This document shows, piece by piece, positions 1-13,400 of a stretch of DNA of 60,000 bases. How positions within the stretch are numbered: position 1 is the stretch's first letter; every line of letters starts with the position of its first letter. This DNA comes from Antedon mediterranea (lineage: Eukaryota; Echinodermata; Crinoidea; Comatulida; Antedonidae), in the NCBI RefSeq assembly GCF_964355755.1, contig NC_092670.1:16679201-16739200 (forward strand), read 5' to 3'. The notes under the pieces are model-generated. The model made no database searches. It worked only from the letters and a program-made list of their open reading frames with translations, and was not told where the DNA came from. The translations under genes and the position numbers were made by a program.

Positions 1-1251
1 AAAGTTTTATGTTAAAATGATAAAAAGCAAGCTAATGAATATTGACAAAAAAGCAAGGGGAGGGGAAAACAATAATACCACTAGTTTCTGCAAAAAAAAA
101 GGGGTGTGCTGATAACAACTTGCATATGTGTACTTGGACATTGCACATAGGCCTATGGATGACATCATGATTCCTACCATGTTTGGAATTTGATTGGATG
201 ATAATAAATAATAGTAATTTTTTTCAGATTCAGACATGTTTGAATATGATAAATTTTATATCAAAAATAAAATATGAAGTATGATATCTAAACATGCACT
301 AAAATCATGCGAATTTTGAATAGAATTAATTTAATGGAGCGCCACTCATTCCCGTTTCTTATATTAAATAAACTTCATTCATATTAAAATTATGATGTCA
401 TTGAAATAATATGAAACCTTTTTTGTTACTGGTAACTTTTTTATTAGCTCTGAAGGCACTTCAATACCATTCACCAAATATTCATTTTTTTGCCCAACAA
501 TAAAAATTGAATGCTGTATGACACTACCTATGTCTCTCACATTTTTGTTGTATTTTTATTGTTTTCCTTAACTTAAAGTATACCCAAACCAAAAAATTAT
601 CTTCCAAGGTAACAAAAAATAGTCCCAAAGTGGTAACTAAAGCTGTGTCTGCATTGGATTAAAAACAATACTTCTCAAGCTTGTAGCCAGGATTTTTACA
701 GGGGGTTCGTTTTTCCACAAAAGGGTAAAAAAATCATCACAAGCTGGGCTATTGTAATTGCGCTACTGGTCTCTGGTTGAAAAGGGCACTGCAGGCCATA
801 GGGGGTTTGTTTGAACCTCACCTGGGCTTGCTTCTTGCAAGTGAAGAAACAGTACAGTCTAAAGCCAAATTTACACTAGGCGCATTTGTTCGTGCGAATC
901 AACAGTATCACCTTATACGCATGCATAGAGAGGGATTTGTGAGATGGAAACATGAATACGCATGTGTATAAGCTCACACTTGCGATTTGCGCGAACAAAT
1001 TTGCATAGTGGAAAATTGACTTCACCATGACATTTTAGAGGAAGATACAAAAAAATTTGATTTGAAGCAGGTATGAACAAATCACTAACAAAATAGGTTG
1101 ATGGGTAAGTACGTATGTCTTCTAGAGAAAAAAACACTCTAAATGATGGGAATTGGTACATGATTGATACTGTATTTTTAACTCCAATATGTTCACAGCT
1201 TTAGTCTTTGATTGGCCAGATGAGTAAAGACTGCTTCGTGGTCATAGTTAC
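1..1251. other. Delphilin-like intron sequence with repeats, no exon recognised
   Basis: The stretch is AT-rich. It holds a MITE C copy (861-1022) and, near 678-760, a fragment containing TGTAGCCAGGATTTTTACAG; related sequence recurs near 18061, 23830 and 57283. A minus-strand open frame near the left edge (237-7) has no convincing acceptor and was not called. Confidence 0.5.
861..1022. repeat. MITE family C, copy 1
   Basis: This is an inverted-repeat element of about 160 bp. The left end reads AAAGCCAAATTTACACTAGG and the right end is the reverse complement of a similar sequence (CATAGTGGAAAATTGACTT). Inner arms contain GCGAATC / GCGCGAACAAAT. It is homologous to the copies at 23018 and 23979. 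Confidence 0.7.
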
Positions 1252-1413
1252 CTGGACGATTGACCGTGTAACTACCATGCCTCTTCTTTATACGCCTTTC
1301 GGGAGGGTACATGTCATTAATGGTAGTGTACGTAGCATGTGCTGTTTTACGAGTATACAAACGACTACTACCTCCAGAGGGCGGTGTTAAAACAGGGTCG
1401 TCATCGCCATAAT
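1252..1413 (-). CDS. GRID2IP: Delphilin-like exon 15: basic linker, last exon in window
   Basis: This 162-nt exon, phase 1 to phase 1, has acceptor gcatgtag and donor TCCAG/gtaact. It encodes DYGDDDPVLTPPSGGSSRLY, then a Tyr/Arg/Lys-rich segment (MYPPERRIKKRHGSYTVNR). No further exon was found with confidence down to position 1, so the FH1/FH2 part must lie outside. Confidence 0.68.
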
Positions 1414-4400
1414 CTACATGCACAAGAAGCACAGGGAATATGAAATGAAACTGGAGGTTTGATGCAAAAATAATGAGCAATCAAACCAAACGTATGGTTT
1501 GGGATTAACAAGATATAAGCAACAAAGATGATATAAAGCTAAAGCATGGGTTTAGTTTTTGCAAAGCACCAGAAGAAGCAGAAAACAAGAAAAATGACCA
1601 AACAAGTCAGTAAAAATGCAACCAAACTACACACTAATAACAAGTTAAATTAGGAGGAAAGTAAAGTAACCAAAATAAAATAAAGTTATCTTTAAAGAAT
1701 TTTACAAACAATCATGCTGAAATAGAAATAACAAACAAACCACCATATATTTATATTTTACATAGAAGTATCCCATACTGAAAGCTTTAAAAGATGCAAT
1801 TTCCTTCCTTTTTATATAGGAACTGTAAATATCTAAAATCTAGATAATATTCAGATAACACAAGAAGTTTCTAATCAGTCTGCAGAAATATTCTTTCTAG
1901 TCTCCCCTCTGCCTCACATTCCATATGTATTGGCAACAAGCAACCTGTTTCTAACTGTGGGCACTATACAGGCATTTAATAAGCAAGTTCTAGCTTATGG
2001 AACTTGTTTTGGCTTGACCAGGACAACTTTCTTATTCAATAATTTAATTAATTAATATTTAATTTCTAATTAAATTTTAATTTTTATAATAAAAAAACAC
2101 CAAACACTTTTTGGGAGAGGGTAAATAAGAGGGAAAATAAGGGGGACAAAAACCCAAAATATCATGCTTAAAACTGCTTTCTTACAATTATCTGAATATA
2201 CATTTATAATGTATTATTTCCTATATAATAAACAAACTTTACCCAAAGGCTATCTGGGAGGGAAAGGTTAGTATTTTTGGTAAACAATATGTTAGTAATA
2301 GGTGCACACACAGCAAAGATTACTGTACCTCTTGCTGATGAAATCGGTGAGCTCGGTTCAGATTGAGAAAATAGTTGAGGTTCATCAATGACTAAAGAAA
2401 CCAAGCAACAAGTAGAAGAAATAGCAATTAAGACAACACAAAATGAGGTACAGAATGTCGTAAGCTCTGTCTACACTATCAAACTTTATGTGACAAAAAA
2501 ATGTGATGTGCCCATATATAGACACGATGATGACATATCACTACCATCTTTGGGTATTTCACTACAATATTGGGGAACATCACCCTTTTTTGTCAAACTA
2601 GTTTGATAATGTAGACAGAGCTTTAAATTGATTTTATTTATTATCATATTTCTATGTGTTGTGGCCACTTTGTTTGATGAATTAGCTAGCCACACCAAGG
2701 TGTTGGATAGGAATAGTAAATAAAATCAATTTACAGACATACCATGATATGAAAAGGTGTGAACAAGAATTAATGTCATGCAGTGAGAGAATGAAACCCA
2801 ATAAAAAAGTGAATGATTGCTTCTATGTGAACCCTATCACCACAAATGGTCTAACCCATACCTTCCTGAGGGGATATTTGAGAATTTGATGTGTTTGTCG
2901 TTTCGATGGATGTGCTTTCCGGGGGCTCAAACATGTCTGAATCGAAGCTCAAAGGTGATGGACTATGAATTCCCGGGATAAACACTTCTGGTTCTGGACT
3001 CGTGAAATCGTCATCATCATCATCATTCTCGTTAACTGTATTTTGGGATATGATACGATAGTAATTGCGATGATGTATCTCCATTTTTTAAATTTAGAAA
3101 GATTTTTTAACAATTTAAAATATAATATCAATCAAAATGAAATAGGAAAGGATTAGGGATGATTTAAACTATTAATTTCTGCAATGTAATTATGTTTTTT
3201 CATTTCATTTCTACAAACTTTTCTTTTGAATTTGCTATTTATTTATACTGGGTATGTTCAGTGGTGTGATGTACTATTACACAGGGGTAACCCCTACTTG
3301 TCTTGAAAGATGGACTAGGTTCTTTAAAGTGCACATGGGCTAGATGTTTACACTGGACCTACGGTTTATAGTCTTTATCCGTGAAGACTTGTTCTACCAC
3401 CAGAACCATGGAGGGAGTAAGCCTCGAACCCTTTACTTGCCGATGGCTACGTAATTACGGTTCCACTGCCACTCACTCGCTCAATGAATTCCTTCTAAGG
3501 TGCTGATTTTGTTATAATCTGTGAAAGCAGAACAATATATCCTCTCCGTCACCACTCTCCCAACACAACACTCACCTAAAGTGCCATTAGGGGACACCGA
3601 TCTTGAACTGGTGTTGGATTGTACACGTGTCTCATGCAATGGAGAGAACTGCGCTTCTGACGGAGGAATGCTCAAATCATATGATCTGTCCGTCTTCCTA
3701 CTACTGAGTAACATGGCACCATCCTCAACTATAATTAAAAATTAATAAATTATAAATACAATGTACTGATTATATTATCATCTATTAATTATATATATGT
3801 CTGCAAAATACTATATTTTTTAATTCAAATTTGCAATACATTAAGGGTAAGCTTTCAAATATCAGTGCTTTTCATCTCTTCTACCACATCATGTAAATAT
3901 GCCGACAAGTATCGTGTTCACGTGCACTGAAGTACAGGATAATCTATTTCAAGCATGTTCTTTTCATCTCAAGCTACAAAATTCTAATTTTCATTCTTGA
4001 AAGAGCAACAAGCAAGGTATTTATTTGTCTTCATGAAAAAAATACAATCTCGGACACAGACAGTTTACAGACAAAAAGAAGTTAGTACGAAATAAAGCAA
4101 AGTGTAGATGTGCAAGTTGTGCCCTTTGAATTATTGAGCAGTGTAAACCAAACACCATACCCTATTACAACCACATATATAACAAAACTTAACCCAGTAA
4201 AATGTACAGTGAGGACCACCACTGAGCCATAGCATATGTGATTGAATTGTCAATAATGAAATGGAATGGTATGGGAAAATAACATGGTAACTAATGTACT
4301 GTATGTTTGTTACTAATGGTAATAAAATGGTTGAATGGAAATATGTTGGCATGACAACTAACAAGAATAAGCAAATTTGTTGAAAGTATTGGCATAGCAA

Positions 4401-7400
4401 CAAAGAATTTCATTCCCTATAGAATAATAATTTTTACAAAAACGGTTGAAGCAAAAATTTAGAATTTGTTTATCATCTGCATTGTTTACCTTCAGATATC
4501 GTAGCATGACTGTCATTATCATCAGATTTGTCTATGATAGTTTAAATTATTAAATAAAGAAAGAAAATCATAAAATAACAAAAATGTAAAAACAGAAGAA
4601 GAGAAATATGAATACATATAGTTGATTATGTTATCATTCAGTGCAGTCATCTTTTTCAAATCAAGATTCAAGTAAACAAGGATTCGTGCTAAACTTGATT
4701 TTTAGCCAGAATTTGTTAGACGAGATTATTATTTTTTGATTGAGATTAAAAAGATGTATTTGGATTAGTAGTTTTTGCATTAACCCCCAAAGTAACAGCA
4801 AAAGCAGAATAAATTAATTAGCATTTTAAAGCAGTACACCATTATTTTTTTCCCCAATTTGCATTTTATAGGAGAGTGACCTAATGCATCCATTTAGAAT
4901 ACCTGTTAGTGCAACCCTTTGTGTACCCTATACTATACCCTTTTAGTGCATCTCTAGCATACCCTCTCAGTGCATTCATTAGTGCACCCCTTAGTGTGCC
5001 CTCTTAGTGCACCCCTTAGTGTGCTCTCTTAGTGTGCCCTCTTAGTGCACCCCTTAGTGTGCCCTCTTAGTGTACCCCTTAGTGTGCCATATTAGTGTGC
5101 CCTCTTAGTGCACCCCTTAGTGTGCTCTCTTAGTGTGCCCTATTAGTGTGCCCCTTAGTGTGCCCTCTTAGTGCACCACGTAGTGTGCTCTCTTAGTGCA
5201 CCCCTTAGTGTGCCCTCTTAATGCACCCCTTAGTGTGCCCTCTTGGTGCACCCCTTAGTGTGCTCTAGTGCACCCCTTAGTGTGCCCCTTAGTGTACCCC
5301 TTAGTGTGCCCTCTTAGTGTGCCCTATTAGTGTACCCCTTAGTGTGCCCCTTAGTGTACCCCCTTAGTGTGCCCTCTTAGTGTACCCCTCTTATTGCACC
5401 CCTTAGTGTGCCCTCTTGGTGCACCCCTTAGTGTGCCCTCTTAGTGTGCCCCTTAGTGTACCCTTAGTGTACCCAATTAGTGTGCCCTCTTAGTGTACCC
5501 TTAGTGTGCCCCTAACCCTTAGTGTGCCCTCTTAGTGTACCCCTCTTATTGCACTATCTATAGAGTGTTCTCTGAGCCCACCATGTGTACTACACATTGT
5601 GAGTATATACAGTACTTACAATCTATTGATCTCCTTGATACTCTACGATCACTTTTACTGTTATTCAAAATAAATGCTGCCTGCGCAACTAAAGAAAATA
5701 CATGCACAAGTCAAAAATATTATTGTCAATAAATGCATTAATATTAATTTTATCAAGTAATTAGTGGGTTAGAACAATAACATTGAATGTTCTCAAATTA
5801 AGTTATATACATGTGCAGTATTTAATATAAAAACATTTGTTATAGTTTAATACATTGCAAATAGTATGTTGTTTTAAGCACATTCAACACATGATATGAG
5901 GTTCTCCATTTAAGTAAATAATTTAACTATTATCGTAACATCAACTTAAATATTCTTGTTGTAGACATATTCAATGTGATGTCAGACTAAAACAAGCCAA
6001 TACTATAAATATATTTATTATAAAATGTTTTAATTGAGTATTTAAAAAAATATTTATCACCAAAAAAATTGGAAGGGAATCTTGGTAGAATGAACAAACC
6101 TTGGAAGAATTCATCCTCTTCCTTCTTATGAAATATAACATCACCTTGAGAGGGCGCCACATCATATCGTGCACCACGTGAAAATGGTGATCGTGAATAC
6201 TTGATCTGACTTTCATTATCATCAGGATGCGCATTTGTTAGAAACAAACGATTTGGATTGCCATATACAGCTTCTATATAATAAAACCATGCAAACATTT
6301 CATGCAGTGAATGTTTTAGTTATAACAGCATTATATTATGCTTTACTGACAAGATAGCAAACTAACCTACAGTAGGACACTTTCTTGTGAAATGAACAAG
6401 CGGAAATATATATTTAATACTTGTCAATGACACACTATACGACCGTCATGGATGCGTCATTTACAAATAATTAGTGATGCAGAGAGATGTGTCAAAAAAC
6501 CTGGATGGTATGTGACATCAATGAACAATGTGTGTCCATCAATTTATCACGCACCATATCATGAACATTGTCAAAATGCGTCAAAATGTGTGCATTATGG
6601 TCACCTAAAGGTAAGTAACTTACAATTAGTAGGAAACGCACCACTTTATTCACAAGACCAAACAAAAATTCAATGCAAAAAAGGCAATTTGCTAGCTTGT
6701 CAGTATAAGATGATGAAGCATGATTTTTTTCTACTCTAAATATTGTGTTGATTATTAAATACATAATGTTTATGTGCCATGTTATAAATATTAATCAAGT
6801 TACAACCTTTGCAAGTAAACATGAAAGCCAGTTTATTGAATGACATTTATACTTAGTGCTTAGGTATACAAAATGTGCATCCAGTTGAATTAATTTTTTG
6901 GACACAAAATCTTTTTCAAATTCATCAAGAGTGATTTAATTATATACAAAATTACTGCAATGACGACTATTAAACAATGTCCACTAGAGAGTGTCTCTGT
7001 CTATTTTACCTGCAGCATGCCTGTCTATCAGATAGATGACCTTCTTCTTGCAGACTTCCTGTTGCTCATCAGGTAATATCTGTATGATGTACGGCCAGAT
7101 TGTCTTCTTAGCATGAGTATCAAGAATAGGAAAGATACTCAAAATCATACCATCAAGATTTCTAAAAAAAAAGAATTAGGTAGGTAACATCAAAAACTTA
7201 AAAAGTAAAGTTGAAAGCTCTGTCTACACCATCAAACTAGTTTGACATTTTTTTGTCACATAAAGTTTGATAGTGTAGACAAGACTTAAAGCATTCATGC
7301 TTTTTTTTGTATCTCATTTCAATTTCCTTGTTTGTTTTGTATATTCTATTATTTTCTCTTTTTGGAATGTCAATGCGATACTGAACAAATTCAAACTGTT

Positions 7401-10400
7401 TATTAAACACTGCTCTCTTATAAAAGGAATTTAAATCAATGAAACCGTATAAATGTTTTGTACAAAAATTGTCTGTGTCTGTCAACAAATGTTACCTTGA
7501 TCTGTAATATTCTTGTAATGCTTTCTTTATAAGTTGTTTCTCTCTTGATGTCAAATGATGATCCATCTGAAAAAAGAAGAATCCAAGTTTAAATTAGGTC
7601 AAGAAACACGGGGAAGCCCTAAATGTATAAACAGTAGGCCAATAGCAGAATTGATAATAAGTCAACTCTCCTAATACCGGACACTGTTGGGCTAACAGAA
7701 TAAGTCTGGTTTTCTGGAAAGTCTGGTATTTAGAATGTGTTTTTAATGGTAAAAAGGAAATTGGGACCTTTTGATCCTTAAGAAAAGTCTGGTATTGGGA
7801 GAGTTTCTGTTTTTCATAGAGCCTCTTATTGGGAGAGTCGACTGTAGGCAACTTTATTATTTTGTTCACACTGAGGCCAGATTTCAGTTCGGTGACCAGA
7901 AAAAAAGATTGGGGAAAATGGGTCTAGTTTTTAAGAATAGAATTTTCATTCTGGATTCTGTACAAAGCATGTGTGAACGCATCGGTCTAAAGAAATATAA
8001 CATAGCCCAGAGTGCATACACCATAAGTCAGTGTGGACGTAGCTTATATATTGTATACTTCTATCCATGTTATCATTTTTTTCAACCTACCATTTCTTTA
8101 AATGTCCTTCCGCTTGTAAAGAAGTCAGGTCTAGATATCCCACCAGCCCTAAGCTCCTCAATATCTTCAATTGTAGCTTTACTGTGAAGGCTCTCGGATA
8201 GCCATCCTGTGGCTGATGACACCTGACTGGTGACTGACATACCACTCATCATGCTCATAGTGGACGACACATATACTATGACAAGAATGAAGGAATGAAT
8301 GGATGAAACAAGAATCCAATAAAACATACAGAGGAAATAAAGGAATTAATTTGGGATAAAAAATTTACCATGAAAAAGAAATTATTTTGGTACAATATCA
8401 ACATGATTCATATAATAGTAATAAGTAATATTTAAATTTATTTAATAATTCAATAAACAGTAATTATAACATAGTTTCATAGTAATAGTAATATGGTTTC
8501 ATAGTAATAGTAATATGGTTTCATAGTAATAGTAATATGGTTTCATAGTAATAATAATATGGTTTCATAGTAATAGTAATATGGTTTCATAGTAATAGTA
8601 ATATGGTTTCATAGTAATAGTAATATGGTTTCATAGTAATAATAATATGGTTTCATAGTAATAGTAATATGGTTTCATAGTAATAGTAATATGGTTTGTA
8701 ATATGGTTTCAGATGCTCAGCCAATTTACTGTATATTTAATTTGTGCATCTGTGTTTGTTTTGAATAAAAATAATGGTACAGTAATATCTAATGTTCTTT
8801 ATAATAAGTACTTCTGACTTCTTTAAACATAAAGACCAGTTATTTTGTATACGTTACATCATACATACAGTAGTCATGTATGCAGAAAATACATACAAAT
8901 CAACCCCAAAATATGAAACACAAATGTAACACCTAAACATATTGGCTCTTTGATCTATTAATAGTTTTATTGATTTGTTAAATGAATTGTATGCAAAGAA
9001 GTATTGGCATAAATGATGTAGTTAAATTTTGTTGAAACTTGCAGAAACTACATTGTAAAACCTGTAAATGGAATAAGGATATGTGTGGTCTCTGCACATT
9101 ATGTGGAAATGGAGAAATTGAAGATACTATTTTTTATCAAATTGTAACCGTTTTGCACAATTATGATACATGGATTCTCTATACATCAGCAAATGCTGAT
9201 AATAAATTAATGTACATTTTAGGCGGAGATCCTCTTGCAATTAACAAGGAATCTCTCACCATTTGTTATTATTTTTGTAAACGTTACTTAAGAGCTGCTT
9301 GGGAGAAACGATCAGAACTAAAAAACCTTTAGTTATTTTCTCTCCTCTGTTGTTGCTTTGTAAATACGGTACCTTGTAGTTTTTTTTCTACTGCTATATA
9401 CTGTACATATTTTTAATGCTTATACTGTTGATTTTATTTTGTTTCTCTCTTCTTTTACTGCACCACAAATGGTTTTTGTTTTGTGAGTGCCGCTGTTTTG
9501 AAGGTGAAGTGTTCAAATTAAATTTAAATTAAACTGAGATTTCCTTTTATGGGCATAAATGAGTTTATAAAATGTTCAGTTGCATTCTGTGACTGTGAAC
9601 GAGAAAATCAAAACTTACGAGCCTCCTGGTTTTGAGAAGGAGAAGGAAGGTTGGAAGGGCTTCCAGTCTCAATCTGAAGTGTCGGGCTCATTCCACTCCC
9701 CTTTAAAAATTGTATGAGGTGTAGATGCGTCTTTTTCCGTACGTCTAATCCATTCACTTTTATAATTTTATCACCTGGTCTAAGACCAGCTCGATCGGCA
9801 GGACCACCTGTGAAAAAACAGACAAAATAAATTCAGATTACATTTTTTATTTTCAAATTATTATACAGTGTTAATATTTTATAGAATTGTTATTTTTACT
9901 GTATATATAGATTGTGTAGTGTCTGTACATAGATATTGCAAAGGAAAAAAAAAATTTGTTTATAATTATTATTGTTATATAATAGCACTTATTCTTAATG
10001 TTATATAAATAAAAAATCAAAATAGTGTATAGCATGGTATAAACGTGGATCTCGAGTACACCTGCAGTGAAGTCAACTGATACTATGTATCTGTCAATGA
10101 CGGCCATGTGTCTTCAGAAGAACAGTAAATAGTAATATATGATACTTGTATTTTCTACTTCATTCAACAAATTCATAATAATTGTAACTATATATTGAAA
10201 ACACAAAATCAATAACATAAGAATTTGCACGATAGTAAGTTTGTCTTAAAGTTAAATATAAACATCGATGGTGTAAGATTTTCCACTGCTTTGGTCTTAG
10301 TGTATTCATATCTTTTATCTATAGATTATTATTTCATATTCTAGCGTAGTACTGTAGTAGTGATGTATTCAGCAGATATCTTTTGTTTTGGCATTAGTTG

Positions 10401-13400
10401 TAATAAAATCAATATATGACAGCTTGTCAATAGGACTCATTGTAAAAGTATTTAACGTTTTACCACTTGTAACCTGGCTCTGCTAGCTCTGACAATATGC
10501 TAGCAGTATTATGTAAAGAGATTTTGTTTGCATAGTTGGTTCAGGGAAAGTAGGGACAACTTATGGAACAAGCCATCTTGTTACAAACAGTGTTGTTGTT
10601 TTACACATGAGAATTAGTTGGCCATGCAATTCAACTTACCTGGGTCTATAGATTCAATCATGACAGGGCTGTGACCAACCAACATAAAACCAAAAGAACC
10701 ACCAGTCCGATCAATTGAAACGGTTTTACTGTACAAAAAAAAGGTCATAGGTTAAATACAAGCTTACAATTTATATAAAAGAAGAAAAAAAAAGAATAAT
10801 GAAATAATCTATTTACATCATTTGCATAGATAAATAATGTGAAATTGGAAATATACACATGAAATTAGAAATGTTTTCACCTTCTACCAACATACTGGGC
10901 TTCTTTACTAAAAAACAAATCAAATCTATCTCTCTGAGCTGGTGGCACAAATACCCTGTCAAAAAAAGGATATTAAAAATAATAATGCTACTGTGAAAAT
11001 CTAATATAACAGTCCTAGAAAATCCATTCATTACAGGACGAAAAAACTAACCATTTAAAAACATGTCTTATTAACTTTTTAGCCTGAACCAAGAATCATT
11101 ACAAGTTTATGATGTGAAAATTAAAGAAAACAAAGATTTTATTAACCTGACATCGTCCAAAATTTGTTTCTGATTACTTGAGTCTAACAGCGCCGCCAAC
11201 GCTCGACCAAAGTTGTCTACTTTTTTATCTCGAGCATATTGTTTAAGTAAGGCAATCAAAGCCTCTTTCTTTGATGGTTCATCTATAAAAACTGCATCCA
11301 TCTACGAAAAAAAAACCACAATTAGTTTAATATACAGTTTAGTTACTTTGTATAAATAATAATTTAGGCATGCTTATAGCTCATTAGGCTAAATACCCCA
11401 TAATAACAATAAGATACTACAAAATTGACAAAAAGATATGTTAAAAAAGGTCAGGTTTTATAGCTGCCCAAAAGGCAAACATAATTTGCTTGTCTTTTTT
11501 TTGGTCTATCTTCATTATCTGTTTTACTGTTAAAACTATTATATTGTAAACCAATTTCTAAATAATTTTTTAAAAAGTAATCTGGGGTCTCTATCAAACA
11601 AACCTCCTGGATTCTCGAGACCCCATTTAATTATTTTCTTGAATCATTGTACATAGAGTAACTATTATTTTATTGTGATTTGATGAATAAATCTATATGT
11701 ATTTGTATTGTTAAGAATTCCAAGAGGTAGAGAAAATGAACGATAACCATTTAGATTTTCTCCTTTAGTTGATATTTTTAGTTTCATATACTTTTAGCTG
11801 TATATTACTGTTATTGGTCCTGTGACCGGGTGTGGTCGCAGGTGCGCATCGCGATGTGTAGCATATCTAGGGCAAATACACCTTTGCAGGGCCCATCCCA
11901 CTCCAGCTGTATTGTAAAGCTCTACACAATCAAACAAACAAAAAAAGTGTGATGTACCAAAATATGGTAGTGATATGCCCAAATATAGTAGTGATATGAC
12001 ATCATGTCCATATATGGGCACATCACATTTGTTTGTACTGTATACTGTATAGTGGCCCATAAAGAATTTATCTTTTTTTCTCAGTATAAACATATCCTCC
12101 ATTTACAACACAATTTTCAAAATTAGTGGATCATCTCCTGCAGTACAACAATTTAATATGAAATTTAATATATATTCTATGTAAATTTCAAAGGGCACAG
12201 CTTGTCACAAAATATAAAAGACACCAAAACTATTCTAAACCAATCATGCGTGAAATGGATATCTCGTAATCAAAATGATTAGTTTTATTATGGATGGAAA
12301 TGAATAAGATAAGTACTGTATTGTACAGTATTATAAAGGCTTAAACTACAGTACAATACAATGCATAGCTAGTGTATCAAGGACCTACATGAATTATTCA
12401 ACATTGTAACCATATGTTTTTTATTGAAATTGATTTGGTCAAAAATAATAATTTCATGTCAATTATTATTGTGATTATTCATTATTTATGAAACATCTTG
12501 AGGTGTTTAAAGAAAAATTGTTGTTGAAAATTAAGCCCTCTCGCCCTAGAATTAAGCCCCACCCCCCAGTTTATATCCGTTCACCCAAAATTGAAATTTG
12601 CTAACTTTGCTTTTCATACTAATCAGATACAAATACAAAACAATATTGATTTTAATTTCATTGTCAATGTTAACGATACAAATCATAAAATCATGGGAAT
12701 TATTTACTAACCAACAGATTTTCAACCAACGAAACCGATATTAATTGTTTTACACATTTTTTAGAGGATAAACTTGAATTTACAAACCCTGGATTAATTA
12801 TGACTAAAACTTTTGTGCATGATTTTTTATAGTATTCTATTATTTTACAGTAATTGAAAAACAAAAATTAGATGATTACCAACCTTCTTAAAAAAGCCTT
12901 CAGTTCTTGTTCTTCGATCAACACCCATCATGCCTTCAAATCGCAGCGCCAACTGCCGAACTGACTGGTGTCCGGCACCAGGAATAATCTTTATATTAAG
13001 TTTCCATCCACCGCTTACAAATATCTTAGCATCGTCCGAATGTTTAATTAACGTACCATTTATTTCAAGTACCATGTCTCCAGTTTTAAGTCCGGCATAA
13101 AATGCGGGACTGTTATTTTCTACAATTTCAACATAAACTGGTCCTCCACCAATCAAAGTCATTCCGTATCTTCCATTACGATCTCGGACAACGTCGCACT
13201 GTCGCACGCATGACACGACAACAATACTTGGTGGTACGTTTGGACACTGACGTGCAAGAGCTTTTATACCTTCTGCCGACATCTGCGTAACATTATGATT
13301 ATGTAACTCCACAAGTTGGTCCCCTCCCTGTAGTCCTGCCATTTGCGCATGACTTCCCTTCTTGACGAGAGTGATATACGACGGAGCATCCCCTCCGATA

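Noticed and set aside
6452-6739. 95-codon plus-strand ORF with several cysteines
   Set aside because: It lies in a delphilin-like intron in AT-rich sequence, has no splice context or recognisable domain, and an overlapping antisense ORF is equally long.
7771-8187. 138-codon plus-strand ORF
   Set aside because: It overlaps a TIR element and runs antisense through delphilin-like exon 6, whose minus-strand frame is clearly the real one.
8475-8700. CRISPR-like array
   Set aside because: Units are contiguous with no unique spacers and the DNA is eukaryotic; it is a minisatellite.
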